Shown piece by piece: positions 49,400 through 60,103 of a DNA stretch of 64,000 bases. Position numbers and translations under genes: made by a program. The stretch is from assembly GCA_963669155.1 (NCBI GenBank), contig OZ022576.1, forward strand, positions 26,574,335 through 26,638,334, in the 5' to 3' direction. Under the pieces are notes generated by a model. It saw only the letters and a program-made list of their open reading frames with translations, was not told the DNA's origin and searched no databases. Each line of letters begins with the position of its first letter. Positions within the stretch are counted from its first letter, which is position 1. Source of the stretch: Arbacia lixula (Eukaryota; Echinodermata; Echinoidea; Arbacioida; Arbaciidae).

Positions 49400-49848
49400 C
49401 AGGGAGGTGTTAGGAAGGAGTAGAAACTCGAGCATAATACATTCAAACACCTGTATGGGTTCTAAAGCGTGCTTATGAATGTCAAAAGAATTCCATAATC
49501 ATGACAATGCTTTGATGTTCCACGTGCCGAGCCGACATTTAGCTGATGTCAACTTGAAAAGAAATTTCTTTAATTTCCCATTTGTCTGTAGACGTTTTGT
49601 TTTTGACAAATTCGTTTGCAGACTACAAGGAAGAGATCTAATACTCTGCTTTTGTTTCGAAAAGTAATGAGGAATCATTAAAATCGGACATATAAGCTAT
49701 TTGTATTACTTACAAAATTGACCAATTTCTTCACTTTCCGACATCTTGTGCATTTGGGGGATTCAACCACTCTCAAAATGATATATTAAGCTGTGTATTA
49801 TCATTAACGGCGTTTGTGTGTGTTTGCGTGCAGCAGAGATATTTTATA
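49400..49848. mobile_element. CAGGGA-family transposon, truncated copy 3
   Basis: It begins CAGGGAGGTGTTAGGAAGGA and follows copy 2 (38786-39240) in the same orientation for about 450 bp, then stops at GCAGAGATATTTTA without the right TIR. A deletion of about 20 bp relative to copy 2 is visible near 49630. Confidence 0.8.
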
Positions 49849-49849
49849 G

Positions 49850-51900
49850 GTTTTCCCGCCCAATTTCATAAACTCAGCAGCTGAATTAACTATAGGTTCA
49901 TTCAATTTAGAACGAAATTGAATGACGATGCAGATCATCATTCAAAAAGCAAAATTTGTCGTTCAATTTAATTTTAGGAGCATGCGATTTCATACTTTTG
50001 TCATACAAAAATGTAGAACGGGCTTTCAATTCCAAAAACGTGCAAGGAGCATTCAAATTCGCGCCGTACAGTCTGCAGTAAGAATTCGGTTATTCAATTT
50101 AGTGAACAGGCATACATTTTTGACATTTGTGCAGTGGTTTTCATCTTACGCTAATTTGTCAATTTGTGTATTTCTTTTAGAATAATTATATGCACAGTTT
50201 CGCATGAAGAAAGCTGATGTGATTCATTAGCTTGTAGCTCTCAATACACCGATAACAGTCGTCAGAGAAGGTGGGCTATTTCTGACTTTTCCTATAAGTT
50301 CAACCGCAAGCTACATACAGGGCCTGCACCATCCTGAGAGGTTGCAGTGCAGTGCATCGACACCATAACCCCTGCAAATGCACCCAGTAGTACAAAAATT
50401 CTCAATTTTTTTTTATATGCCTAGATGCCTGAATGGCCAAGAAATCGACGGATGAAGCAGTGCACAACATTTACCATGATGGAAACAAGAGAGTATTATG
50501 AAGAGTGATGAAAAAGATGAAAATGTAAGAAAACAGATAAAAAGACAATACACCTATTCTTAAAGATCAAATGAAAACAATAATATCCATCATATAAACC
50601 ACCTAAAATACTATATGAAGCAACGTATATAAAATTAAATACAAAGAATATCAAAAGAAAAATATGAATGAACATGAAATAAAAACTATGAAATTAAAGA
50701 TGAAACACATCTAAAGAAACAGAAAAAGGAATGAAATAATATCTAAGAGAAAAATAATAACATATGATGTGAAATTACAAAAAAGGATCGACGTCCCCAC
50801 CCCAAAAAAAAAAAAAAAACCCTCACAGGTCTAAAAAGAAAGGATGTGATTTTTTTTTTAATTGAATGACAAAAATGCGAAAGAGGTTGCCCATAGGCGA
50901 AAATGAATACGCAATTCGGCGATGATTCCCCGTCTAGTAAAACTTGGTAAAATTGAATGACAATTACGAATTTCGAAATTGAATGAAACTCGCACTTATT
51001 TGAATGTAAAAACTAGAAAATTAATTTTTGTTGGTCTGCTCCATTCCTTTTATTTTGTTTTGGTTCTTTTTTTTTTAGTTAATTTGAATATGCAAATGTA
51101 CTTTATGTTAATCATGCTCATGCTAGAAAATCTTGATCTTTCTCTGTAATGACAATGACATTGGCCATGACAATGAAAATGACAATTTATGATCCCATGT
51201 CACCTTGTTAGGTATTGGCAATAATCATGTCCGTTTTACAATGATATTGATCTGTATTATTTACAATAATTTATTTACAAAAGATATATGCAGAAAATAA
51301 ATCATGATATAAATTCAGGTATATACGCTTGCAGAGAGTGATAACCAAGAAAGTGATTTTAAGCTCATCGCATAAAGCGCACAAAAGAATCATAACGAGT
51401 ATAAAGTAACAAACTAACTTTTTAAAGGAAGACAAAAATGTAAGAAAAAGAGAAAAGAAAAGAAAAATATATAAACAAATGTAAAAATATCGGCACAAGT
51501 AAAATTATTTGCGACTTTAAAAGATATTTTTGAATATAAGTTAACGAAATAAAACAATAATATCAACAACATCAACACACAGGCATAAAGTCAAACATTG
51601 TTATTGATACACATAAATTAGCTTTAGCAAAATGTAGGGTTATCTAAATTGATTCATTATCTTTTTACAAAATTTTACAAGATTTAGACGCACTTTACAA
51701 TTGGAAGAATTAAAATCTGCTCCACTTTGTATGTATTTGTTTTTTTTAAATATCTGCTGTATGTAATGACTTTTTTTCGCCTGCAAATGACAGGCGAAAT
51801 TACCATGTCATTCGCCTGAATGACAATGACTTTGTGCAAACGCACATTGTCATTCAAATAGATAATGAAATTCGTCCCCTAATGATTGAAGAGTGCAAAG
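49850..51900. other. AT-rich stretch with scattered ATTGAATGAC words
   Basis: No gene. The word ATTGAATGAC, or its complement with one change (for example ATTGTCATTCA), recurs near 49917, 50863, 50951, 51850 and elsewhere on both strands. Between them are poly-A and poly-T runs. It may be a decayed repeat; I do not recognise it. Confidence 0.4.
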
Positions 51901-52023
51901 TTTACATAACCTCATATTCACTGAAGTATTAGAATATCTCCCAGGACCCAGAGACAATCGGTAAGTGGTGATTGGAACATCTGAATCTACATAACATTAT
52001 TCTCTCTCTTTTGGGGAGGTCAA

Positions 52024-52798
52024 TCAAGTATTTCTCAAAATGCAAGGACTGTTTAAATATTCGATAAGTTTATAGGCATGAGAATTTTCAAATATGGTTG
52101 ACGACAAACACTGAGAGTGTGTATGTGAAAGACGGCGTTCTACAAAATTCTTAACCCGTTCACGACTAGTAAACTCGCACGTGTCCCACAAATTGCTCAT
52201 ACCGAGGTTGTCAAGTATCACTATTTTCTTCTTTAACCAGGGAGATTGATCAATATATGTTTTGATCATTACTTTTAATATCAAGTATATTTTGCCAGAC
52301 AGTTTACCTCATCCACTGTGGACAAGATTACACCAAACATTTATCATTCTGATTTCAACATATTTTTCTAACTTATGCCTTCCAAGTTCACCAAGAATAA
52401 TACAATTTGCGGTATTTCTTTTAACATTAATTCGTAATTTGTTTACAAAATTGCATGTGAAATGTTTTGAGTTCTTTTAATATACCAAATCATCATATTT
52501 TGCTTCCATTAATCAAAATAGGTATATACAAGCTGATCAAAGAACTCCAAGAGAATATCAATAGGTAAATTAAAGTGGTATGTTTTTGAGAAAAGACTGT
52601 ACATTGCCCTTCTTGCTTGATTCAGCTGTTTTATTTGTTCTTTACAAAATGAATTATCGTCATTAAAGGTGGTATCGAGATACACATATTCATCAACAAC
52701 TTCTACTACGTTATTATCGTACCTTAAAATTGGAATCTTCCTTACTTTCCCACGAGAAAAGATGATGACTTTTGTTTTATCAGTATTAACCTGCATTA
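52024..52798 (-). mobile_element. LINE fragment A, ORF2 C-terminal region
   Basis: Reading on the minus strand it encodes VNTDKTKVIIFSRGKVRKIP, VVEVVDEYVYLDTTF, then LGELGRHKLEKYVEIRMINV and, at the end, QSPWLKKKIVILDNLGMSNL. This is the part of a non-LTR ORF2 downstream of the RT catalytic site. The reading frame shifts between 52510 and 52480. Fragment B (52925-55080) is a homologous copy in opposite orientation. Confidence 0.82.
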
Positions 52799-52800
52799 TA

Positions 52801-52921
52801 TAGCACATGTGAAATTACTATGGTGTCTATGTGCTCCAACACGGCCATTAGCAATAATAAGGTTAAAGCCCCTACACATTTCAAGGAATTTCTTGCCGTG
52901 GTTGTTATTTCACATGTGCTA
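52801..52921. mobile_element. Small MITE at the junction of two LINE fragments
   Basis: TAGCACATGTGAAATTAC at the left is mirrored by GTTATTTCACATGTGCTA at the right, 121 bp in all, with TA on both sides. It separates LINE fragments A and B exactly. Confidence 0.75.
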
Positions 52922-52924
52922 TAA

Positions 52925-55080
52925 GTTCTATTGATTATTGAATTATTTGATGTTTTCATGGACTTCTTTGTAAATGAATTTGACCCTCTTCTCTCTGACA
53001 AACACAATCTCATCATTCTGAAAATAACGAACGTGTGTAAGAGTACATATGAGAAGAGTTTTCATCACAGCAATGATCACACATATACTTCAAAATCTGT
53101 AAGACTTAAATGGAACGTGAATTCCGCGAACCAGTAATATAGACCAGTGTGCTGTTGATCTTTTGATTGCGGTAGTAGTTGGATTGCAGGGTCAAAAGAT
53201 CAATCAAGAATCTATAGATGAAGTAGCTCGTTTGATGAAAGATATTTACCTTAATGCTGCTGAAAAGAGTAATATGTTAAAATCCTATAGAAAATACGGT
53301 CAGTTGCATTGAAAGAACGTAATTTTAAAAACAAAAGATATATGAAACCATGGTTTGATAAAAGTTGTGCTGAATTACGCTCTCAATATTTTCGTTTAAA
53401 GAACCTTTATAAAACAAATAAATCTGATGATATTCGCGAGGAATTTACAAAATGCAAGAAGCTTTACAAAAAGACAATATATTCTGCACAGAAAAAGTTC
53501 GATGCAAATTTTCATAAGGAACTTAGAGGTCTTAAAAATGTCAACCACAAGATTACTGGAAAGTTATTAATTCTTCATATGGGAAGAAAGAAAACAAGAT
53601 TCCAATAGGAATTAGAACCCTTCGAGAACACTTTTGTAATCTTAGCAAAACCGCTAATAAGAGCAACGAATTTGACAAAACAAATAATCAATGCTTGAAT
53701 CGTGTTGTAAGCATTGAAGAAGTTTTGAAACAAATAAAACGTCTTAAAAATGGTAAAGCTCACGGCGAAGACATGATCATTAATGAATTTCTGAAATGTA
53801 GCACAAACTCTTTACTTAGAATTATTGTCAATTTTTTTAATATTGTTTTAGAAAGTGGAATTGTTCCAACGGAATGGACGATAGGTTTGATTTGCCCACT
53901 TTATAAGAAAAAGGGGAATCCTAGTGATCGTATAGGGGTATAACGTCGCTTAGTTGTTTGGGAAAGTTATTTACAGCAGTTTTGAACTAGCGAATGACTT
54001 CTTATCTTATTATAGTCGGTGATGAACAGGCCGGGTTTCGTAATGGTCATTCTACGCTCGATTTGTACTTCATACATTCATTGATTTATACCTTTCACAG
54101 AAAGAGAGGGTTTATTGTGCATTTATTGATTATAAGAAGGCATTCGATCTCGTTGACAAGACTTCTCTCCGGAGTAAACTTTTAAAAAATAATATCGATG
54201 GTAATTTCTTTAGAATAATCAATCACATGTACAATCAAGCAAAGTCATGTGTGAGTACTGGATCAGTTAAATAAGTATGTTTGAGTGCAACATTGGTGTA
54301 CGTCAAGGAGAAAATTTGTCTCCTATTCTTTTCGCGTTACATGTATTTTTAAATGATTTTGCACAGTTCATTTCTGAGAAATTTCAAGGGGCAGATATTC
54401 TTCCTCGTAAAATTGATGCAGCTGCATATGTAAAAGGTGTTGATATATACTTCAAGCTGTTCACTCTACTTTACGCAGACGAAACATTTAGTTCTTGCAA
54501 AATCTGAAAGTGACCTTCAACTTGCACTGGATGCATTATCTGTATACTGTAAAACGTGGTTGTTGCAGGTTAATACTGATAAAAACAAAATTCATCATCT
54601 TTTCTCGTGGGAAAGTAAGGAAAATTCAAATTTTTAGGTTCGATAATAACGTAGTTGAAGTTGTTGATGAATATGTGTATCTCGGTACCACCTTTAATTA
54701 TGATAATTCATTTCGCAAAGCCCAAATAAAACAGCTGAATCAAGCAAGAAGGGCAATGCACAGTCTTTTCTCAAAAACATACCACAGTCTCTTGGAGTTA
54801 TTTGATCAGCTTGTTTTACCTACACGTACTTTGCTTTATGGAAGCGAAATATTGGGGATTTGGTATATTAGAAGAACTCGAAACATTTCACATGCAATTT
54901 TGTAAACAAACTTAGAAGAAATACCACAAATTGTATTATTCTTGGTGAACTTGGAAGACATAACTTAGAAAAATATGTTGAAATCAGAATGATAAATTTT
55001 TGGTGTAATCTTGTCCACAGTGGACGAGGTAAACTGTCTGGCAAAATATACTTCATATTAAAAGTACTGTATGATCAAAA
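52925..55080 (+). mobile_element. LINE fragment B, endonuclease end to RT C-terminus
   Basis: In order on the plus strand: end of an endonuclease (FFVNEFDPLLSDKHNLIIL), a linker (KPWFDKSCAELRSQYFRLKN), and RT motifs (KAHGEDMIINEFLKCSTNS, GIVPTEWTIGLICPLYKKKG, DEQAGFRNGHSTLD, IDYKKAFDLVDKTSL, GVRQGENLSPILFAL, LLYADETF). The tail VNTDK.KI..FSRGKVRKIQ corresponds to fragment A. Several stops and frame changes break it (for example after about 53940, near 54180 and near 54484), so it is dead. The 5' end of the element is missing. Confidence 0.87.
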
Positions 55081-55532
55081 GGCAAGTCGGTAAAGCACCC
55101 AAGAAGAAGTAGCGAAAAAGGGAACATCACACTGTAAAGGCATGATGTAGAGGCAGCTGTTAATCTACACTTCTGACTCGCTGCATTGCACTGTATTCAA
55201 AAGAAATGAGCCCGACCACCGACCTTTGACCAACAATGGAATGTGGGATAGCGTTCATAGTGACCGAAGATTCCGTAGCGCAAAAAGTGCCCAAAACGCC
55301 CGTTAATGTATTGATTCCGCGTGGTGCACCCGTAATATTGTGCTAAGCTATCTTTCCAAGCGCGTTTATTTTGAAAAAAAGTGCGACCCAGCACGGTACT
55401 GAGGAATATCTTACAGACAACCTTGATTATGTTCGAGAATGCTAAAATCGAGGAGGTTCGTTTGAAGTTAATCTAAAGTCATCTCTGAGGAGACAAAATG
55501 CCTTTCTCTTCCAACGAATTAATAACTAAATC

Positions 55533-55780
55533 ATGAAGAAGTTTCTGAAAGGTGGTAAAAGTAAGAGCACGGTTCCGGCCGTAGCCAATGCAGCAGGAGC
55601 GAGCTCAGCCGCTGCGGCAAGCGCCGGTACCGGGCTGGCGCAGGGGCCCGAAGCTGCGGCGTATGTGCTCAAGGAGAAGGACCTCTCCAAGCTGCACAAG
55701 GCGGCGTGGAACGGGGATGCAATTAAAGTCAAACAGCTGACGAAGAAAGGTGACGTGAATCCACTTGACAAGGAAAACAG
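55533..55780 (+). CDS. Ankyrin-repeat protein, first coding exon only
   Basis: Starts MKKFLKGGKSKSTVPA, passes through an Ala/Gly-rich linker, then KEKDLSKLHKAAWNGDAIKV and KQLTKKGDVNPLDKEN. The L.KLHKAAWNGD...V+.L and the LD.ENR end mark the first ankyrin repeat. The exon ends at donor AACAG|GTAGGT in phase 2. The basic K-rich N-terminus and a first repeat of this kind resemble vertebrate ankyrin-coiled-coil proteins such as RAI14, UACA and ANKRD26, but one exon is too little to decide. It is much GC-richer than its surroundings. No later exon is visible before the right edge; a large transposon occupies the apparent first intron. Confidence 0.7.
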
Positions 55781-56938
55781 GTAGGTCTGCTAGTCTAATA
55801 CCATCTTTTGTGTAGATGGTTCTTGGACTTTTTTTTTTAATTATGCCATAAATAATCGAAACCTTAGATCGCCATAGACATAGAATTTTCACAAAATCAC
55901 ACAAATATTTTGTTTTTAATTTTTAGTGGGGGTGCATATGGAACTCTAATTTAAATTACCCAAATTCATAGCATGTTCATGAATGACATGATGTTTATTA
56001 TTGGAATATTGACTATTGTGAACAAGTTCTGTGGATGGATTTGAATATTGTTTTTGAAACTTAGTGAGAAGGGCATAGTTTGAACTGGTGCCAAATAGGG
56101 TAAACTGTCCTAAACAGTATTTAAAACATATAGGCCTAATGGTAATAAATATTTTTTTCATTGTTTAGCCTTTTTACTGAAGGCCCATTCTCCGTTAAAG
56201 TGTACAAATACGTGATTTTTGTGTCGCCAACATTCCACGAGGATTTACCGATCCCCAGAAATTATTAGATACCGTTTCAATGTTTATAATATATCTCGAG
56301 GACTTCCTTTGTAAAAATTAAACATAACCAAGTGGAGTTATCTACCTTTTGGTATTGAATATCGCTGTTAAAGTTGGAGAAGAGCCAGAAAACGCAGTGT
56401 CGCCGGCTATTTCTAATTTCTTTTTTCATGCACCTTTCTCTCCACAGACTTACTTCCCAAATATTATTTGCATGGACGATGTGCCCATGATATGTGCTAA
56501 TTATAAAACTCCAAAAGTTGCAACACTTTCACATCCTTTTTTTTTCAAGGCCTCTTGACACCTGTCGCCAAATTTGCCGGCAGATACGTTACCAGTTTTC
56601 CAATTGTTATAACATTGTGAAAATAGAAGCACTATGAAATTACCATGCGTATATTAAATCCCAAAGAACTACTTTATAAATCGCAGGTACTTTGATTTTT
56701 TATGCTATAGCTTTTGATTCAGAATATGAGACATTGTTTTGAAAAAACAGTTTTCCACATTTTTATTTGAGCAGATACGTTACCTATAATTCACGCCACC
56801 AACTACGACATAATATACAATGCCAGAAAATATGTATACTATACAATACCCCTTTGGATGATGCTTCAATACAACCTAAATGTTTGGTCCAAATGAGGAA
56901 TATTTAGTAGAAATCGCTCTCTAACAAAAATGATCAAC

Positions 56939-56980
56939 CAGATACGTTACGGCAGATACGTTACGGCAGATACGTTATCG
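56939..56980 (+). repeat. Subterminal 14-bp tandem motif array
   Basis: Three head-to-tail units of GGCAGATACGTTAC, the third with one change. Single copies occur at 56581 and 56772 in the same orientation and at 57339 and 57360 in the opposite one. Repeated subterminal words are the usual form of transposase-binding sites. Confidence 0.85.
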
Positions 56981-57644
56981 AAATGCGCGCACTGGATTCG
57001 CGCGCTTGTGCGCGTAAATTTTGCTTGACGCCTGTCCTTGTGCGTACCCTGTATAATCTTCTAGTTTGTGTCTGTTTGCACGAAGCTCGCAAAGGGGACT
57101 TGGATCTTGATTTTCCGGTTTTATCCTCCTAAATCACAAGACATTGTGGTAAGTACGCATGTGCTTATGTCAGTAGGAATCTTAAGGGGTTGTGTTTAGA
57201 CAAGGATGATATTAATTCAAAGTAGTTTTAAGAGTATATCTAAACACATTTCATTATCGGATGAGTGACTGCGTATAAGTGTTAGCGTGTTGTTGTATGC
57301 ATTGCAATGTGTGTACTTTGGTGTTCGTTACCGCACCTGGTAACGTACCTGCCAGCTGCGGTAACGTATCTGTCTATTAATTCTGGGTGGTTATGGAGCT
57401 GTCTTTAACTTGTTTCAAATTGTGTACCAGCAATGTTAATAGCAATCTAACGATGCTTGGATTAGTTTTCTATTAATTTTATTTCATTGTAAGCTTCTCT
57501 GAACTTATTACAACATGATATATTCAGCTGCATGTCTTTATTTGCTAATTAGATTGAAAAATACCTCAAGGCTCAACAAATCAGTGGAAATAGGCTCTCT
57601 TACGGCTGGCGTAGATCCGTTTGCACTTTCTATTCATTGGGGGG

Positions 57645-57710
57645 GTGGGGGGGGGTGGCGCTTTGTATAATTAGTCAGAGTCCCCCCCCCCCCCCCCCCC
57701 CCCCCCCGAT
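57645..57710. repeat. (G)n...(C)n homopolymer pair
   Basis: A G-rich run is followed by about 25 C; it can fold back. It lies in the 5' intron of the transposase gene. Confidence 0.85.
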
Positions 57711-57885
57711 GAATATAATTTTCTCCGGATTTACGCCAGTGTCTTAATTCTTATTCACCCGTAGACTAGTGAATACAAAATAATGAAATGAAAGATTGCA
57801 CGTAGCCATACTTTATGAAATAAAGTAATTATTATATTGGTTGGAGGTAATAATCGTCTCTCCCCCCCCCCCCGTCTCTTTACAG

Positions 57886-58329
57886 AAAATGGGAAAAACC
57901 CGAGCGGAGATACAAAAAGCATACCGTGAGAGGAAAAAAATGAACGACCCAAACTTCCTCAAAAATGAAAGGAGACGTCAGACAAGGTATCGTGTTCCAG
58001 CAGCTGATCTGTCAAGGTCAGCTTGGTTGAAAAGACGGACAGATGATAAGATCCACAGCCAGAGGTACCGCGAAAAGAAAAGGAAAGAAAAAGAAGCAAC
58101 AGAAGAAAGGGAAAAGCATCCTACCTACGATATTCCAACTTCCTCGACTCCAAAGAGGCAGACACGTAGGAAGCAACCAAAAAAATACACGGGGGCGGCG
58201 GGCGAATTCGCCCCGGAAACACCTAAAAGAGCCCCCGAAACAGGCCAAAAATGCAATTTCGTGGGCGACACAAAAATAGGAAATCGCCCCCGTAACATTT
58301 GCAACACGACTAGAAGCAGCCAATCCTAG
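57886..58329 (+). CDS. Transposase N-terminal exon, basic region
   Basis: A good acceptor (TCTCTTTACAG|AAAATGGG) precedes an ATG at 57889. The product begins MGKTRAEIQKAYRERKKMND, then PNFLKNERRRQTRYRVPAAD, then more K/R/E-rich sequence. A matching 5' non-coding exon may end at 57148 (ATTGTG|GTAAGTACG). The frame stops at 58327, but it should be spliced before that onto the exon at 60104. I could not choose the donor; candidates with GT lie near 57986, 58015 and 58063. A basic helical AYRERK... start followed later by a coiled coil is what I would expect from one continuous DNA-binding N-terminus. Confidence 0.6.
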   Translation, partial: KMGKTRAEIQKAYRERKKMNDPNFLKNERRRQTRYRVPAADLSRSAWLKRRTDDKIHSQRYREKKRKEKEATEEREKHPTYDIPTSSTPKRQTRRKQPKKYTGAAGEFAPETPKRAPETGQKCNFVGDTKIGNRPRNICNTTRSSQS

Positions 58330-58460
58330 CTTGACGGCCGCGCACTGCGGCACTTTGCACAGCGAAGATTGAGAGCGCGCAAGCAAACAGCATGTTTCAC
58401 CGACTCACTGTACTGCTGAATGCATGCTGTGTGTAGTGCAGTATCCATCGCATGTGGAGC

Positions 58461-58622
58461 GTTTCTTCCATGCGCGCGCGCCCGATATCTATGGTAAGCC
58501 GTTCCCGCCATAATGCGTGCCAAAACCATACGCGTACGTTCTGACTTGCACGCGTATGGTTTTGGCACGCGTTTTGGCGGGAACGGCTTTTCATAGTTTC
58601 TTCCATGCGCGCGCGCCCGATA
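58461..58622. repeat. Hairpin framed by 27-bp direct repeats
   Basis: GTTTCTTCCATGCGCGCGCG plus CCCGATA occurs at 58461-58487 and again at 58596-58622. Between them AAGCCGTTCCCGCC...GTGCCAAAACCATACGCGT is mirrored by ACGCGTATGGTTTTGGCACG...GGCGGGAACGGCTT. Confidence 0.85.
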
Positions 58623-58761
58623 CGAATGCATAGTGCATACCTAGCTAGGCCTAGGCGCTGGGCTAGACGCGACGGCCAGTCGGCCATGCATATGATCGTA
58701 CGTGTACATGTAGTGTTTTATGCAAAGCATACGCGGTACATAAATCATGAATGCTTCTGTG

Positions 58762-58941
58762 GCGAGCTTTGAAGTTTGAGAAGAACATGGATTAATTCCT
58801 GGTTCGAGCGGAAACAACAGGGGATCAGTATCTAATGACCCGTTCATTAGCGGTACGACTAAAGCAAAGAAGTTTTCGGCTTCCCGCACAGCCGCTCGAA
58901 CCAGGAATTTATCCATGTTTTTCTCAAACTTCAAACTAGCT
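58762..58941. repeat. Inverted repeat, 50-bp arms
   Basis: The left arm AGCTTTGAAGTTTGAGAAG... to CCTGGTTCGAGCGG pairs with the right arm CCGCTCGAACCAGG... to CTCAAACTTCAAACTAGC, with an 80-bp centre. It resembles a small MITE; no clear target duplication. Confidence 0.75.
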
Positions 58942-59000
58942 TAAAAACTTCGGCCGTCAAGCTGCTAGTGCTATGCTATGCATAGCATAGTCACGTCAGA

Positions 59001-59586
59001 CGTCAGCGACTCAGCTCAGTCAGAGCCAGGGGCATAAACGTAAACATGCACAGTACACACGGTACGGTAAGTACAGTTTGATATAAATCTTGTAATCTAA
59101 ATTTAAGATTTGATAAATGTTATGTAGATCTAATGTAGTTGAATCTTGAAGATTTTCAATGTCAAAGAATATGAAAAAAAATGCACGGCGAACTGTGTTG
59201 CCCATGAATGGTCACAACGGGATAGTCACAATAGCTCTCCCGTAGTTACGGCCGCCTTACTAGTCTGCAAACGGGTATGGCAGCTGCTGTGGCATACCAG
59301 TTTGCCGACTAGTAAGGCGGCCGTAACTACGGGAGAGCTATTGTTTGATTGTGACTATCCCGTTGTGACCATTTATGGCCGGGCAACACAGTTTGCCGTG
59401 CATTTTTTTTTTTCATATTCCTTGACATTGAAAATCTTCAAGATTCAACTACATTAGATCTACATAACATTTATCAAATCTTAAATTTAGATTACAAGAT
59501 ATATATCAATCTGTACTTACCGTACCGTATGTACTGTGCATGTTTACGTTTATGCCCCTGGCTCTGACTGAGCTGAGTCGCTGACG
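59001..59586. repeat. 586-bp near-perfect palindrome
   Basis: The outer ends are CGTCAGCGACTCAGCTCAG and CTGAGCTGAGTCGCTGACG. Pairing continues inward with few mismatches (TAGTTACGGCCGCCTTACTA with its complement near the middle) to a centre at about 59293 around CAGCTGCTG. The unpaired loop is only a few bases. Non-coding apart from short chance frames. Confidence 0.92.
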
Positions 59587-59619
59587 CCAATGAAGTATTT
59601 AACCTGAATCAACTTTTTA

Positions 59620-59880
59620 ATTTGTTAACCCCCCCCCCCCCTTTTCGGTTTTTTTTTTTGGTCAACCCCCCCTCCTCTTTCGCCTCCATTTTTAAAAATT
59701 TGTTTTGGCTGAACCCCCCCACCCACTAAGAGCACTGTTTGAGACTTGACGGAATGGAGAAATTTGTGAAGAAAAAACACTTCAAAACCCACCACTACCA
59801 CCCCCCACCCCCCATGCTCATCAACTTCTCGTAACCCCCCCCCCCCCTTACAAAAATCCTGCGTACGCGCCTGACACACA
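59620..59880 (+). repeat. C-rich dispersed repeat, copy 2
   Basis: Same order of features as 45215-45520: C runs, CACTAAGAGCACTGTTTGAG, AAGAAAAAACA, CCACCACTACCACC, then TCATCAACTT and a C run. The right end is TGCGTACGCGCCTGAC followed by (AC)n. Confidence 0.6.
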
Positions 59881-60103
59881 CACACACACACAAATAATAA
59901 TAATAAAAAAAACACGAAATAGCTCCAGAAATTGTAGCCCTGGAAAGTGGAAAAAGAGCCCTGGAAAATGAAAAAGTAGCCCTGGAAAATTTTTAAGTTT
60001 CTCCAAAAAGAGCCCTGGAAAGAAAAAAAGTAATTTTTTGGTTGGTAGGAAGGCACGCACATCGGGGCGGACGCCACTGGTAGTTCAGTTTCCTTTTGCA
60101 CAG

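Larger units (their letters stand above)
44476..55532. other. Repeat-filled intergenic region
   Basis: Between the TRABD start and the ankyrin gene I find no convincing host exon. Besides the repeats listed separately there is a poly-T run at 44660-44679, a 66-bp-period duplication containing GAGCTGAGGTTAG at 46010-46100, and unassigned AT-rich DNA at 48880-49390. The promoters of the two divergent genes must lie near its two ends. Confidence 0.6.
58330..60103 (+). other. Transposase gene intron filled with inverted repeats
   Basis: No coding sequence. It contains a hairpin flanked by 27-bp direct repeats (58461-58622), an inverted repeat with 50-bp arms (58762-58941), a 586-bp palindrome (59001-59586) and a C-rich dispersed repeat (59620-59880). 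A strong acceptor (CAGTTTCCTTTTGCACAG) ends it at 60103. Confidence 0.7.
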
